Assembly: GCA_903870995.1 (NCBI GenBank)
Contig: CAIQFD010000043.1
Location: 42,432 to 106,431 of the forward strand
DNA length: 64,000 nucleotides
Direction: 5' to 3'
DNA from: an uncultured Methylophilaceae bacterium
Lineage (GTDB): Bacteria > Pseudomonadota > Gammaproteobacteria > Burkholderiales > Methylophilaceae
In this document: positions 16,995 to 28,984 of the stretch, in pieces
How the letters are laid out: every line of letters begins with the position of its first letter
How positions within the stretch are numbered: the stretch's first letter is position 1
Program-made: the position numbers and the translations under genes
Notes under the pieces: model-generated
The model's database searches: none
Seen by the model: only the letters and a program-made list of their open reading frames with translations
What the model was told of the DNA's origin: nothing

Positions 16995-18239
16995 TTAAGT
17001 TTTAATTTGGTAAAGCTGACGCAAAAGCGTTTCTAGTTGTTCGTGTTCATGGCCCGTGCTGTGATTGAGTGCGTGGCTTGGTGCATGAAGGAATTTATTG
17101 GTGAGTGCGTTACTCAACGCCTCTATGACGGCTGCCGGGTCTTCGCCTTTAGCGAGTAATTTTTGTGCTTTCTCAAGTTCGGTTTTACGTAATTGTTCAG
17201 CTTGATCACGCAGCGCACGAATGGTTGGGACTGCGTCACGTGTTTTGAGCCAATGCATAAAGTGCTCAACACGCTCCGAGATAATCACCTCAGCCTCTAA
17301 AGCCGCCTCTTGGCGGTTTCCTAAACCTTCTTGTACCACTTGTGCTAAATCATCAACCGTATACAAATACACATCATCCAATTGAGAAACTTCAGGTTCA
17401 ATATCACGTGGTACGGCTAAATCGACCATAAAAATCGGGCGACGTTTACGTGCTTTAACCGCCCGCTCGACCATGCCTAAGCCAACGATTGGTAGCTGAC
17501 TCGCTGTGCTGGTGATGACAATATCAAATTCGTGTAAGCGTTCAGGCAATTCAGATAATAAAATTGCTTGGCCATTAAATAGCTCCGCTAGCTCTTCCCC
17601 GCGGTCTAATGTTCGGTTGGCAACCGTCATGGATGCAGGTTTTTGTGCCGAGATATGTTCTGCACACAGCGTAATCATTTCGCCGGCACCAATAAATAAG
17701 ACGTGTTTATCTTGAAGCGTATCAAATAGGCGCTGTGCTAAACGCACAGATGCGGCTGCCATCGAAAGTGAACTTGCGCCGATATCTGTAGAGGTGCGCA
17801 CCTCTTTTGCAACGGCAAAAGTGCGTTGAAATAGTTTGTGCAATAAAGTGCCAACCGTCCCTGCCGTTTCAGCAATTTTTACGGCTTGTTTCATTTGTCC
17901 CAAAATTTGGGGTTCACCGAGCACCATTGAATCCAAGCCAGAGGCAACGCGGAAAGCGTGTTTAACGGCTTCATCGCTAGGTAGGGTGTAGATGTAAGGC
18001 TGAATATTGTCGCGGTCTAGTTTATGGTATTGCGCAAGCCAAGCTAATGCTTGTTCAGGATGCGAAGTATTACAGTACAGCTCGGTGCGATTGCAGGTGG
18101 ATAGAATCGCCGCTTCGCGCACGCCGTGCGCGGTTAAGTCGCGAAGGGCATGGGCTAAAGTTTCATTTTGAAACGCCACGTTTTCGCGAATAGAGATTGG
18201 GGCTGTGGTGTGATTAACACCAACTGTGAATAATTGCAT
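16995..18239 (-). CDS. hemA: Glutamyl-tRNA reductase
   Basis: Reduces glutamyl-tRNA to glutamate-1-semialdehyde, the first committed step of the C5 route to haem, sirohaem and cobalamin. With the start at 18239 the protein begins [14 protein letters not shown] as in most HemA proteins and is 414 residues long. An upstream in-frame ATG at 18257 would add six residues. The catalytic Cys49 sits in STCNRTELY, followed by the NADPH domain (about 165-310, with VLFIGAGEM) and the helical dimerisation domain. It is divergent from rpe and forms a unit with prfA. Confidence 0.96.
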   Translation of the reverse strand: MQLFTVGVNHTTAPISIRENVAFQNETLAHALRDLTAHGVREAAILSTCNRTELYCNTSHPEQALAWLAQYHKLDRDNIQPYIYTLPSDEAVKHAFRVASGLDSMVLGEPQILGQMKQAVKIAETAGTVGTLLHKLFQRTFAVAKEVRTSTDIGASSLSMAAASVRLAQRLFDTLQDKHVLFIGAGEMITLCAEHISAQKPASMTVANRTLDRGEELAELFNGQAILLSELPERLHEFDIVITSTASQLPIVGLGMVERAVKARKRRPIFMVDLAVPRDIEPEVSQLDDVYLYTVDDLAQVVQEGLGNRQEAALEAEVIISERVEHFMHWLKTRDAVPTIRALRDQAEQLRKTELEKAQKLLAKGEDPAAVIEALSNALTNKFLHAPSHALNHSTGHEHEQLETLLRQLYQIKT

Positions 18240-18315
18240 TTCGTAATTTTCCAGCATCCGGACTTCTTAAGCAAGAAAATAGAGCATTAGTCTGTTAATT
18301 CATGCCTAAATGCGG

Positions 18316-18344
18316 TTAAAATAAACGTTTTTACTGACTATAGA
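18316..18344 (+). promoter_or_regulatory. Candidate promoter of rpe
   Basis: TTAAAA (18316-18321), 17 bp, TATAGA (18339-18344), 11 nt before the rpe ATG. Each box matches the sigma-70 consensus at four positions. It would give a very short leader. Confidence 0.35.
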
Positions 18345-18355
18345 TTCTTTACATC

Positions 18356-19063
18356 ATGGCTAAACAATTCAGAATTGCTCCAAGTATTCTTTCAGCGAAC
18401 TTCGCTAAGCTAGGTCAAGAAATCACTGATGTGATTACTTCAGGTACTGACCTTGTTCATTTTGACGTGATGGATAATCATTACGTGCCAAACTTAACGA
18501 TTGGCCCATTGGTTTGTGAATCTATCCGTGAAATTTCTAAAAATGCAGGCGCGTTGATTGACGTGCATTTGATGGTTAAGCCAGTTGACCGCATTATTCC
18601 TGACTTTGCTAAAGCCGGCGCAAACATCATTACTTTCCACCCAGAGGCTTCTGATCACATTGACCGAAGCCTAGCTTTGGTGCGTGATTTGGGTTGTAAA
18701 TCAGGGTTGGTGTTTAACCCAGCAACCCCGCTTCACTATTTAGACCACGTGATGGATAAAGTGGATATGGTGTTGTTGATGTCTGTCAACCCAGGCTTCG
18801 GTGGTCAAAAATTCATTCCTGAAACATTGAACAAATTGCGTTTAGCCCGTGCAAAAATCGATGCTTACACAGCGCAAACAGGTCGTGAGATTTGGTTGGA
18901 AGTGGATGGTGGCGTCAATGTTGCAAACATCGCTGAGATCGCCCGTGCTGGTGCTGATACCTTCGTGGCTGGCTCTGCCGTATTTGGTGCAGGTAAAGAT
19001 ACTGATCCTAACCGTTACAACACAATCGTTTCTGAATTGCGTGCGCAATTAGCGACGGTTTAA
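18356..19063 (+). CDS. rpe: Ribulose-phosphate 3-epimerase
   Basis: Interconverts ribulose 5-phosphate and xylulose 5-phosphate, central to the pentose phosphate pathway and to regeneration of the formaldehyde acceptor in the ribulose monophosphate cycle. It is a 235-residue TIM barrel with the expected motifs: SILSANF near the N-terminus, [13 protein letters not shown] (metal ligand and catalytic Asp), [16 protein letters not shown], and VDGGVN. In many betaproteobacteria gph lies between rpe and trpE; here rpe is followed directly by the Trp leader region. Confidence 0.97.
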   Translation: MAKQFRIAPSILSANFAKLGQEITDVITSGTDLVHFDVMDNHYVPNLTIGPLVCESIREISKNAGALIDVHLMVKPVDRIIPDFAKAGANIITFHPEASDHIDRSLALVRDLGCKSGLVFNPATPLHYLDHVMDKVDMVLLMSVNPGFGGQKFIPETLNKLRLARAKIDAYTAQTGREIWLEVDGGVNVANIAEIARAGADTFVAGSAVFGAGKDTDPNRYNTIVSELRAQLATV

Positions 19064-19093
19064 TTTGGCGCTGTAATTTTAGGATTTCATCAA

Positions 19094-19147
19094 ATGAAAG
19101 AATCTCAAGTTAAAAAAGTGCAAACAAGTTGGCGATGGTGGGCCTAA
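19094..19147 (+). CDS. trpL: trp operon leader peptide
   Basis: A 17-residue reading frame, MKESQVKKVQTSWRWWA, with Trp at positions 13, 15 and 16. It starts 9 nt after an AGGA ribosome site and ends 67 nt before trpE. A short leader rich in Trp codons just before trpE is the hallmark of ribosome-mediated attenuation: scarce charged tRNA-Trp stalls the ribosome at the Trp codons. It is too short for ordinary gene finding. The peptide call is strong; the downstream RNA switch is less clear. Confidence 0.85.
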   Translation: MKESQVKKVQTSWRWWA

Positions 19148-19165
19148 ACCACGCTTGCTTATAGC

Positions 19166-19197
19166 GTTGACTCGTTAACAGTTTGCTTTTAACTTTT
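19166..19197 (+). promoter_or_regulatory. Possible attenuator hairpins upstream of trpE
   Basis: An AT-rich hairpin, GTTAACAG (19174-19181) with CTTTTAAC (19186-19193), one mismatch, loop TTTG, followed by TTTT, could be the terminator. Its 5' arm can instead pair (TTAAC, 19175-19179) with GTTGA at 19166-19170, a possible anti-terminator. Both are weak by eye; folding is needed. Confidence 0.35.
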
Positions 19198-19214
19198 AAG
19201 ACTTGGGATTTTTT

Positions 19215-20711
19215 ATGTTACACACACTAAATCAAACAGAATTTAATGCGCTAGCCGCTGAAGACTACAACCGCATTCCGCTGGTGATTGAGACCTTTGC
19301 TGATCTTGATACCCCACTCTCGCTTTACCTCAAGCTTGCTAATCAACCATTCTCTTATTTGCTCGAATCTGTACAAGGTGGCGAGCGCTTTGGACGTTAT
19401 TCGATTATCGGTTTGCCAGCACGCACACGCATTGTGGCTAATCGCCGTGATGTGCAAGTATTGCAAGACAACAAGGTGGTCGAAACAGCCACTGATGTTA
19501 ATCCACTAGACTTCGTCCAAAACTATCAAGCGCGCTTCAAAGTGCCGCCTTATCAAGGCTTGCCACGCTTCACTGGCGGCTTGGCTGGTTATTTTGGCTA
19601 CGATACGGTGCGTTATATCGAGCGCCGTTTGGCTGACAAGGTTAAACCAGATGACGTCAACGTGCCCGATGTATTGCTGATGGTCTCTGAAGAGCTAGCC
19701 GTGGTAGACAATTTATCAGGCAAGCTTTATTTCATTGTTTACGCAGATCCGGCTGAACAAGATGCTTATGCAAAAGCAAAGCGTCGTTTAGCTGAGTTGA
19801 TTCTGCGTTTACGCAAGTCAGTTTCAATTCCTGAAGCGCAAGCGCTCAAGCAAGAACAAGCCCAGTCAGATTTTGGCGAGGCTAATTTCAAAGCCGCGGT
19901 TGAAAAAGCAAAGCGCTATATTTTTGATGGAGACATCATGCAAGTGGTGTTGTCTCAGCGCATGTCACAACCATTTTATGCGCCACCACTTTCTCTATAC
20001 CGTGCGCTTCGTAGCTTGAATCCATCGCCTTATATGTTCTATTACGATATGGGTGACCACCATGTCGTCGGCGCATCTCCAGAGATTTTAGTGCGTCTTG
20101 AAGACGGCACCGTGACAGCTCGTCCAATTGCGGGTACACGTCCTCGCGGTAAAACACGTGAACAAGATTTGGCATTGGCAGATGAGTTGTTAGCGGATCC
20201 AAAAGAGCGTGCAGAACATGTCCAATTAATGGACTTAGGTCGTAATGATGTGGGCCGTGTTGCGCAAACAGGCACAGTAAAAGTCACTGACAATATGATG
20301 ATTGAGCGTTATTCCCACGTGATGCATATTGTTTCCAATGTGGAAGGTAAGCTCAAGCCTGGCATGGATGCGATTGATGTGTTGAAAGCGACGTTCCCCG
20401 CCGGTACGGTAAGTGGCGCACCAAAAGTACGTGCCATGGAAATCATTGATGAATTAGAGCCAATTAAACGCGGGATTTATGCTGGCGCTGTGGGGTATTT
20501 AGGCTTTAATGGTGATATGGACGTGGCGATTGCAATTCGTACGGGCGTGATTAAAAACAATAAGCTTTATGTGCAAGCAGGTGCGGGCATTGTGGCCGAC
20601 TCTGTGCCAGAAAGTGAATGGATGGAAACGCAAAACAAAGCGCGCGCAGTGTTGCGTGCTGCCGAGTTAGTTAATTTGGGCCTAGATACCGGCCTGGAAG
20701 GTAAGGAGTAA
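19215..20711 (+). CDS. trpE: Anthranilate synthase component I
   Basis: Makes anthranilate from chorismate using ammonia supplied by TrpG, the first step of tryptophan synthesis. It has 498 residues from ATG 19215; an in-frame TTG at 19203 would add four residues. The N-terminal region (about 15-165) contains [18 protein letters not shown], part of the Trp feedback-binding pocket with the conserved LLES motif. The chorismate-binding domain includes [30 protein letters not shown] and [11 protein letters not shown]. It is first of a tight trpEGDC cluster behind the leader peptide. Confidence 0.97.
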   Translation: MLHTLNQTEFNALAAEDYNRIPLVIETFADLDTPLSLYLKLANQPFSYLLESVQGGERFGRYSIIGLPARTRIVANRRDVQVLQDNKVVETATDVNPLDFVQNYQARFKVPPYQGLPRFTGGLAGYFGYDTVRYIERRLADKVKPDDVNVPDVLLMVSEELAVVDNLSGKLYFIVYADPAEQDAYAKAKRRLAELILRLRKSVSIPEAQALKQEQAQSDFGEANFKAAVEKAKRYIFDGDIMQVVLSQRMSQPFYAPPLSLYRALRSLNPSPYMFYYDMGDHHVVGASPEILVRLEDGTVTARPIAGTRPRGKTREQDLALADELLADPKERAEHVQLMDLGRNDVGRVAQTGTVKVTDNMMIERYSHVMHIVSNVEGKLKPGMDAIDVLKATFPAGTVSGAPKVRAMEIIDELEPIKRGIYAGAVGYLGFNGDMDVAIAIRTGVIKNNKLYVQAGAGIVADSVPESEWMETQNKARAVLRAAELVNLGLDTGLEGKE

Positions 20712-20714
20712 GCC

Positions 20715-21281
20715 ATGCTATTAATGATTGATAATTACGACTCCTTTACCTATAACCTCGTGCAATACTTGGCTGAGCTTGGTCAAGATGTGCAGGTTTA
20801 CCGTAATGATGAAATTGACTTGGCTAAAGTAAAGTCACTCAATCCTGATCATATTGTGATTTCTCCTGGACCATGTACGCCAAATGAAGCGGGCATTTCT
20901 GTGCCACTGATTCATGAATTTGCAGGAAAAATTCCTTTGCTTGGTGTGTGTTTGGGGCATCAAAGTATCGGTCAAGCTTTTGGTGGCAAAATTGTGCATG
21001 CAAAACAATTGATGCACGGTAAAACATCATTGATTCATCATAAAAATATTGGTGTTTTTAAAGACCTGCCTAATCCATATACGGCGACGCGTTATCACTC
21101 ATTGGTGATTGAGCGTGAAAGCCTGCCTGATTGCCTTGAAATTACCGCATGGACGGATGATGGTGAGATTATGGGCGTGCGTCACAAAACGCTTCCAGTT
21201 GAAGGCGTGCAATTCCATCCTGAGTCAATTTTGACTGAGTATGGCCATGAACTGCTCAATAACTTTTTGAAGGCCTATTAA
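20715..21281 (+). CDS. trpG: Anthranilate synthase component II (glutamine amidotransferase)
   Basis: Supplies ammonia from glutamine to TrpE and, in many bacteria, also to PabB for folate. The 188-residue class I amidotransferase has the nucleophile Cys79 in [12 protein letters not shown] and the His-Glu pair in VQFHPES near the C-terminus. The oxyanion loop SPGPCTP is present. It begins 3 nt after the trpE stop and its stop overlaps the trpD start by one base, indicating translational coupling. No second trpG/pabA is in the window, so a dual role is possible. Confidence 0.96.
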   Translation: MLLMIDNYDSFTYNLVQYLAELGQDVQVYRNDEIDLAKVKSLNPDHIVISPGPCTPNEAGISVPLIHEFAGKIPLLGVCLGHQSIGQAFGGKIVHAKQLMHGKTSLIHHKNIGVFKDLPNPYTATRYHSLVIERESLPDCLEITAWTDDGEIMGVRHKTLPVEGVQFHPESILTEYGHELLNNFLKAY

Positions 21282-22300
21282 TGGCATTTAAAGACGTTCT
21301 CAGTCAGTTGCTTGAGCGTCAAGATTTGACGGAAAGCGCTATGCTGGAGGTGATGCGCCAAGTGATGAGCGGTGAACTTACGCCCGCACAAATCTCTGCA
21401 TTTTTAATCGCGCTGCGTGCAAAAGGTGAAACGGTGGAAGAAATCGCTGCAGCCGCTATGGTGATGCGCGAGCTTTCTACCAAAGTGGATATTCAAGATA
21501 TTAGCCATTTAATCGACACGTGCGGGACAGGCGGCGATGGCATCCAAACATTTAATGTTTCAACCGTATGTGCTTTTGTGGCTGCTGCTGCTGGTGCGAA
21601 AGTGGCGAAACATGGCGGTCGTTCTGTTTCATCCACTTGCGGTAGTGCGGATGTATTAGAAGCGCTAGGCGTCAATGTGAACCAAACGCCAACGCAAGTG
21701 GCTGAGAGTGTGAATGAAATCGGTGTCGGTTTTATGTTTGCCCCCAATCATCATAGTGCGATGAAATATGCCGCACCAGTGCGCCGTGAGCTTGGTGTGC
21801 GTACATTATTTAATTTGCTTGGCCCAATGACTAATCCGGCCACTGCCCGTCGTCAAGTGATGGGTGTGTTTGATAAAAGCCTGACGGGTAAGCTGGCGAA
21901 AGTGTTGCAAAAACTTGGTAGCGAGCATGTGCTAGTGGTGCATGGTGCCGATGGTATGGATGAGATTTCATTCACTGGTGACACCTATGTGGCTGAGCTT
22001 AAAAATGGCCAAGTGACCGAGTATGTGATTAACCCTAGCCAGCTAGGTTTGGCAACGCATCTTCTCAAAGATATTCAAATCCAAAATGCAGAAGAATCTA
22101 AAGCAATGATTTTGGATGTATTAAATGGGAAGCCAGGTGCTGCTAGAGATATCGTACTCATGAATGCGGGTGCAGCGATTTACGTGGCGGGCCAAGCGGA
22201 CAGCCTGAAAGCCGGCATTCAAAAAGCAGTTGAAGTAATTGATAACGGCAGTGCTTTAGAAAAATTAAATCAGTTAATTATTCGATCCAATCGAACTTAA
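21281..22300 (+). CDS. trpD: Anthranilate phosphoribosyltransferase
   Basis: Joins anthranilate to PRPP. The 339-residue protein has the helical N-terminal domain (1-70) and the phosphoribosyltransferase domain with the glycine-rich [15 protein letters not shown] loop (about 81-95), KHGGRSVSS, and [10 protein letters not shown]. The ATG overlaps the trpG stop by one base. It is followed 26 nt later by trpC. Confidence 0.97.
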   Translation: MAFKDVLSQLLERQDLTESAMLEVMRQVMSGELTPAQISAFLIALRAKGETVEEIAAAAMVMRELSTKVDIQDISHLIDTCGTGGDGIQTFNVSTVCAFVAAAAGAKVAKHGGRSVSSTCGSADVLEALGVNVNQTPTQVAESVNEIGVGFMFAPNHHSAMKYAAPVRRELGVRTLFNLLGPMTNPATARRQVMGVFDKSLTGKLAKVLQKLGSEHVLVVHGADGMDEISFTGDTYVAELKNGQVTEYVINPSQLGLATHLLKDIQIQNAEESKAMILDVLNGKPGAARDIVLMNAGAAIYVAGQADSLKAGIQKAVEVIDNGSALEKLNQLIIRSNRT

Positions 22301-22326
22301 ACCCAGTCGAACCTAAAAAGGTTGTT

Positions 22327-23139
22327 ATGTCAGATATTTTAAATAAAATTTTAGCGACCAAACGTGAGGAAGTTGCTGCAGCTAAGGCAATCAAGTCTCT
22401 AGATGACCTGCGTATAGAGGCATACAACCAGGACGATCCAAGAGATTTTGTGGGTAATATCTTCAACAAAGTTGATGCAGATTTACCAGCGGTGATTGCT
22501 GAAATTAAAAAAGCCAGCCCTTCAAAAGGTGTGATTCGTGAGAATTTCAATCCTGCAGAAATTGCTAAATCTTATGAAAAAGGTGGTGCTGCATGTTTAT
22601 CTGTATTAACGGATAAACAGTATTTTCAAGGTTCGCCTGAATACTTAAAACAAGCGCGTGCAGCTTGTAAACTGCCTGTGCTTCGTAAAGACTTCATGAT
22701 TGATCCATACCAAGTGTATGAAGCGCGTGCGATGGGTGCTGATTGTATTTTGCTCATTGTTGCAGCGCTTGAGTTAGCGCAAATGCGCGAGTTGGAAGAA
22801 TTGTCTCATGACTTAGGCATGGCTGTTTTGGTAGAAGTGCATGACGCTGAGGAGCTTGAATTGGCCTTGCAATTAGAAACGCCACTCATCGGCATTAATA
22901 ACCGTAATTTACGTACTTTTGACGTTACTTTAGATACCACATTGGAGTTGCTCAAACAGTTGCCCGAAGACCGTTTTGTGGTCACAGAGTCAGGCATTTT
23001 TACGCCTGAAGATGTCGCTTTAATGCGAAGTCATCATGTGAATGCATTCTTGGTAGGTGAGGCGTTTATGCGTCAGCCGGATCCAGGTGCTGAACTTGCC
23101 CGTGTTTTTGCATCACCTGCTTCAGGTTGTTCAGCTTAA
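22327..23139 (+). CDS. trpC: Indole-3-glycerol phosphate synthase
   Basis: Closes the indole ring from CdRP, the fourth step of tryptophan synthesis. A 270-residue TIM barrel with [13 protein letters not shown] (catalytic Lys and phosphate contact), [33 protein letters not shown] and TESGI. It is monofunctional, without TrpF. trpF, trpB and trpA are absent from this window, as usual for betaproteobacteria, which keep trpFBA elsewhere. Confidence 0.97.
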   Translation: MSDILNKILATKREEVAAAKAIKSLDDLRIEAYNQDDPRDFVGNIFNKVDADLPAVIAEIKKASPSKGVIRENFNPAEIAKSYEKGGAACLSVLTDKQYFQGSPEYLKQARAACKLPVLRKDFMIDPYQVYEARAMGADCILLIVAALELAQMRELEELSHDLGMAVLVEVHDAEELELALQLETPLIGINNRNLRTFDVTLDTTLELLKQLPEDRFVVTESGIFTPEDVALMRSHHVNAFLVGEAFMRQPDPGAELARVFASPASGCSA

Positions 23140-23155
23140 TTAGGCCGAAGGATAA

Positions 23156-24794
<1,639 letters not shown>

Positions 24795-24810
24795 CGTCGA
24801 CTAACGTAAC

Positions 24811-27141
24811 TTAATAGAGCGAATTGGTATCAGTTGCATCACTTGCGGCTGAAGTTGCGCCAGAGCCACCACCTTTTTCTGGCGGTGGATACTCTTGATA
24901 AAAATACTCATAAAAACCACTTTCATCCTCGTTTGCACGATTGCCAGTTTTGAGATTGATTCTGATTGAGCTTACCCCGGTAGGTGGGTTAAGGTCATTA
25001 TCAGGTAAACCTCGGAGGGCGGTGCTCATGTATTTAATCCAAATAGGTAAAGCCGCAGACCCTCCTGTTTCGCTACCACCTAGTGATTGCGGCTTGTCAT
25101 AACCCATCCACACTACAGCAACTTGTTTAGGGTTGAAGCCTGCAAACCATGTGTCGATATGGTTGTTGGTCGTGCCCGTTTTCCCCGCTAAATCACTACG
25201 GCCGAGTTGGCGGGCTTTTGCTGCAGTACCAATCCTTGTCACGTCTTGCATCATCGACGTCATCAAAAAGGCGTTGCGTTCATCAATGACGCGATCCGCG
25301 TCATTACCTGCTTCTACAGATTTAGTTTCTTCAAGAATTTTACCTTTGCTATCAACGATTTTGCTGATGATGAAAGGGTTGACGCGATAACCGCCATTGG
25401 CAAACACGGCATAAGCTTGCGCCATTTGCCAAGGCGTGACCGAGCCGGCGCCAAGCGCCATGGTTAAGTAAGCTGGATGGTCCTTAGCAGCAAAACCAAA
25501 GCGTGTGATGTAGTCTTGTGCGTAATCCACGCCAATTGAGTTGAGCACGCGGATAGACACCATGTTTTTAGATTTGGTGAGCGCAGTTCTTAACCGCATT
25601 GGCCCTTCATACTTTCCATCAAAGTTGTGCGGTTCCCAACTACTGCCGCTGCCCGTGAAGCTGGCGGGGAATGAAATTGGTGCATCATCAATCACGCTCG
25701 CAGGGGTAAATCCTTTCTCTAAGGCGGCAGAGTAAATAAAAGGCTTAAAGCTTGATCCTGGTTGCCGCCAAGCTTGTGTCACATGGTTGAACTTGTTGCG
25801 GTTAAAATCAAAGCCGCCTACCAGTGCACGAACAGCACCATTTTTAGGGTCTAGCGAGACGAAAGCAGACTCTACTTGCGGAAGTTGGCTGATTTTCCAA
25901 CTCTCCCCCTCTTTGGTAACGCGAACAATGGAACCCACTTTAATTTTGAGTTTCTCGCTGACTTTTGCATCATGCAAAACCTTATTAACAAGTACTAGCC
26001 CAGCGCCTTCAATTTGTACGTCTTCGCCACTGGTGGTGTGGACGCGTACTGCTTTGTCGGTCACTTTTGTGACAACTGCTGGTGATAAACCACCAAAGGT
26101 TTCAATCGCATCAATCGCTTTTTCCATGTTTTGGTTAGCGTTTTCCCCTACGATTTCACTGGCGGCAATATAACCCTCTGGACCCCGGTATCCATGACGC
26201 AAATCATATTCCATGACCCCTTGCTCGATTGCCATGTTGGCAGCTTCTTGATCGGCTTTGATGATGGTGGTGTAAACCTTGAGGCCACTACTATAGATTT
26301 GCTCTTGATAACGGTCATACATGGTTTGGCGCACAATTTCCCCCACATAATCAGCCGCTAAGTCGCGTGATTGCTGTGAAGCTTTAAAGCGCAAAGGCTC
26401 TTTGAGCGCGGCTTGATAAGTGGCTTCGTCTATAAACCCAAATCGGCGCATGTCATGTAAAACTTCATGTTGGCGTTTGATGGCGCGTTTTGGATGAACA
26501 AATGGATTGTAGCTTGAAGGCGCTTTTGGCAGGCCCGCCAATAAAGCCGTTTCAGCAAGATTTAGCTTTTCTAATGGTTTGCCATAATAAACTTGAGAGG
26601 CTGCTGCAAAACCATAAGCACGCTGACCTAAGTAGATTTGATTAATGTAAAGCTCCAGAATCTTATCTTTAGGCAAGCTGTGTTCAATTTTAATCGCCAG
26701 CATGGCTTCGTTTAATTTACGTTTAAGACTACGCTCACTGGACAAGAAAAAATTACGCGCAACCTGCATGGTGATCGTGCTTGCGCCTTCTTTTGAGCCG
26801 CCTGTGACGTTGTTAATCGCGGCACGCAAAATGCCCTTGGTATCAATGCCGCCATGTTGATAAAAGCGCCTGTCTTCAATCGCAATCACTGCAGATTTCA
26901 TGTTCTGCGGCACATGAGTAATGTCGACAAATGCACGACGCTCCTCACCATATTCAGCGAGTAAGTAACCATCTTCTGAGTACACCCTAAGCGGAAGTTT
27001 TGGTTGGTAGTTGGTGAGCGCTTCTAAAGACGGTAAGTCTGGATAAATCAGAGCAGCTGCAAGGCCAAGCATCAATGCAACAACAGTCAGCATCGCCAAG
27101 AATGACATGACCAGAAATAACCACCAGTTTTTTAGGAACAT
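24811..27141 (-). CDS. mrcA: Penicillin-binding protein 1A
   Basis: Bifunctional inner-membrane enzyme that polymerises and cross-links peptidoglycan. Layout over 776 residues: cytoplasmic tip and membrane anchor (about 7-32); GT51 transglycosylase domain (about 55-235, with EDRRFYQHGGID and the catalytic Glu); an OB-like insert; and a transpeptidase domain (about 420-700) with Ser in PGSSFKPF, the SKN motif, and KTGTTN. The tail is Gly/Ala/Ser-rich. It is divergent from pilM, the standard proteobacterial arrangement of mrcA against pilMNOPQ. Confidence 0.96.
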   Translation of the reverse strand: MFLKNWWLFLVMSFLAMLTVVALMLGLAAALIYPDLPSLEALTNYQPKLPLRVYSEDGYLLAEYGEERRAFVDITHVPQNMKSAVIAIEDRRFYQHGGIDTKGILRAAINNVTGGSKEGASTITMQVARNFFLSSERSLKRKLNEAMLAIKIEHSLPKDKILELYINQIYLGQRAYGFAAASQVYYGKPLEKLNLAETALLAGLPKAPSSYNPFVHPKRAIKRQHEVLHDMRRFGFIDEATYQAALKEPLRFKASQQSRDLAADYVGEIVRQTMYDRYQEQIYSSGLKVYTTIIKADQEAANMAIEQGVMEYDLRHGYRGPEGYIAASEIVGENANQNMEKAIDAIETFGGLSPAVVTKVTDKAVRVHTTSGEDVQIEGAGLVLVNKVLHDAKVSEKLKIKVGSIVRVTKEGESWKISQLPQVESAFVSLDPKNGAVRALVGGFDFNRNKFNHVTQAWRQPGSSFKPFIYSAALEKGFTPASVIDDAPISFPASFTGSGSSWEPHNFDGKYEGPMRLRTALTKSKNMVSIRVLNSIGVDYAQDYITRFGFAAKDHPAYLTMALGAGSVTPWQMAQAYAVFANGGYRVNPFIISKIVDSKGKILEETKSVEAGNDADRVIDERNAFLMTSMMQDVTRIGTAAKARQLGRSDLAGKTGTTNNHIDTWFAGFNPKQVAVVWMGYDKPQSLGGSETGGSAALPIWIKYMSTALRGLPDNDLNPPTGVSSIRINLKTGNRANEDESGFYEYFYQEYPPPEKGGGSGATSAASDATDTNSLY

Positions 27142-27309
27142 AAGAGTAAGCGCGTAGATGAGGTGTCAAAAAAGGTCATTATATGTGCCTTTGTGGGGCT
27201 TTAGGAATAAACGAAAGATAATTTTCGGTACACTCATTATAGGGTTTGTCTGTGGTGACGCTGGCCTATGATTTCTGGCTTCTAAATAATTAATAGTAAA
27301 GGGCATTTT

Positions 27310-28380
27310 TTGAAATTTGATTTTTTTGCAGACAAGAAAATGTCCGTCATTGGCGTCGATATTAGTAGCTCTGCCGTGAAAATGGTCGAGCTAACTGGTT
27401 TGGCGCATCAAAAATATCGTTTGGAGAATTATGCTACGACAGCTTTAGCTCATGAAGCGTTGGTCGATGGCAGTATTGTTAAGTTAGATCAAGTGGTCGA
27501 TGCTGTCGCCAAGTGTTGGCGAGCGCTAGGAGCTAAAGAAAAAAATGTGGCATTGGCTTTGCCTACTTCTGCTGTGATTACTAAAAAAGTCATGATGAAT
27601 AAAGAGTTGAGCCTTGATGAATTGGAGTCTCAGGTTCACGTGGAAGCAAGTCAATACATTCCATTTTCACTGGACGAGGTCAACATTGATTTTTGTGCTG
27701 TGGACAATGTTCCAAACGCACAAGGTGATATTGAGGTGGTCATTGCCGCATCTCGTAAAGAAAAAATCGAAGATCGCGTAGCCGCAGTTGAGGGTGCTGG
27801 ATTACAAGCGGTCATTATGGATATTGACCACTATGCGATAGAAGCGGCCCTTAGTTTGGCGCCAGATTTGCTAATCAATGGCGGTCATCATCAGACCATA
27901 ATGCTCGTGGACGTCGGTGCTAATAGCATGAAAATTAATGTATTACACGATATGAATTCTGTGTATATGCGTGACCAAGCATTTGGGGGCAATAAATTAA
28001 CACAAGAGATTCAGCGCCATTTTAGCTTGTCTAATATGGAAGCGGAGCTAGCTAAAAAGAATAATGAACTGCCCGTGAACTATGTGGCTGATGTGCTGCA
28101 GCCTTTTTTTCAAACCTTGGTTTTGGAAATTAATCGCGCATTACAACTCCTCACCAACGGCACACAATATAGCCATGTGGATCAGATCGTCTTAGTTGGC
28201 GGGTGTGCCGCCATTCCCGATATTCAAAAGATAGTTTCTGAATTTACGCAGATTAATAGCGTTGTTTACAACCCGTTTGTTGGGATGGAGCTAGGCTCTC
28301 GCGTTAAGCAAACGCAGCTACTCAAAGATGCCTCATCTTTGGTCGTTGCTTGTGGTTTAGCGATGCGGAGCTTTGTGTGA
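27310..28380 (+). CDS. pilM: Type IV pilus assembly protein PilM
   Basis: Cytoplasmic actin-like ATPase-fold protein that binds the N-terminus of PilN and links the pilus alignment complex to the motor. It has 356 residues with VIGVDISSSAVKMVEL (phosphate-1 type loop), VDVGANSMKINVL and LVGGCAAIPDI. The start is TTG at 27310, which keeps the family-typical short hydrophobic lead KFDFFADKK; ATG 27340 is the alternative. The last 4 bp overlap pilN. Confidence 0.95.
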   Translation: MKFDFFADKKMSVIGVDISSSAVKMVELTGLAHQKYRLENYATTALAHEALVDGSIVKLDQVVDAVAKCWRALGAKEKNVALALPTSAVITKKVMMNKELSLDELESQVHVEASQYIPFSLDEVNIDFCAVDNVPNAQGDIEVVIAASRKEKIEDRVAAVEGAGLQAVIMDIDHYAIEAALSLAPDLLINGGHHQTIMLVDVGANSMKINVLHDMNSVYMRDQAFGGNKLTQEIQRHFSLSNMEAELAKKNNELPVNYVADVLQPFFQTLVLEINRALQLLTNGTQYSHVDQIVLVGGCAAIPDIQKIVSEFTQINSVVYNPFVGMELGSRVKQTQLLKDASSLVVACGLAMRSFV

Positions 28381-28982
28381 TTCGGCTCAATTTGCTTCCC
28401 CATCGCCAAATGCGGCGTGCAAGGCTGCAAAGAGAATTTAACTTTATGTTGGTCGGTACCTGTGTTGCGGCCTTAGCGGTGGTGATTTTGGGGCAAACTT
28501 ACCTTTCGAGCGCTGTTGATGAGCAAGTGTCCAGAAACGCGAGGCTGAATGCTGCGATTGGTCACTATGAAAAAGATTTAGTTGAAATCAAATCGCTTAA
28601 AAGCAAAATTCATGATGTGATCGAACGTAAAAAAGTCGTTGAAAATTTACAGTTGAATCGTTCTAGAGCCGTTATTTTGTTGGATGAAATCACACGCAAA
28701 TTACCAGAAGGCGTTTATCTAAAATCTCTTAAGCAACAAGGCCAAGAGATCAGTATTGTTGGCGTTGCTGATACGAATGCGCGTGTTGCAACTTTGGTAC
28801 GTAATATCAATGATTCTGAACATTTGGCGTCGCCAAATTTGCTTGAGATTAAATCCGAAAGCGTTAATAACAGCCGTCAAAATATCTTTACGCTTAACCT
28901 CACTCAAAAAATAAGCGAGTCAAAAGAGGCCGCCAATTCAACCATAAGTGCAACCCAAGTGAAGAAGTTGCTGGATCATTAA
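28377..28982 (+). CDS. pilN: Type IV pilus assembly protein PilN
   Basis: Inner-membrane bitopic protein with a cytoplasmic INLLP-type peptide that docks on PilM (here VIRLNLLPHRQ at the very N-terminus), one membrane helix (about 22-44) and a periplasmic coiled coil plus ferredoxin-like domain. The start is GTG at 28377, overlapping the pilM stop in GTGA and preceded by GGAG at 6 nt. This gives 201 residues, and starts further upstream would lose the motif's terminal position. Confidence 0.94.
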   Translation: MIRLNLLPHRQMRRARLQREFNFMLVGTCVAALAVVILGQTYLSSAVDEQVSRNARLNAAIGHYEKDLVEIKSLKSKIHDVIERKKVVENLQLNRSRAVILLDEITRKLPEGVYLKSLKQQGQEISIVGVADTNARVATLVRNINDSEHLASPNLLEIKSESVNNSRQNIFTLNLTQKISESKEAANSTISATQVKKLLDH

Positions 28983-28984
28983 AC

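Noticed and set aside
25787..26173. A 128-codon plus-strand frame inside mrcA
   Set aside because: It is antisense to the well-conserved PBP1A coding sequence and its composition mirrors codon bias of the other strand.
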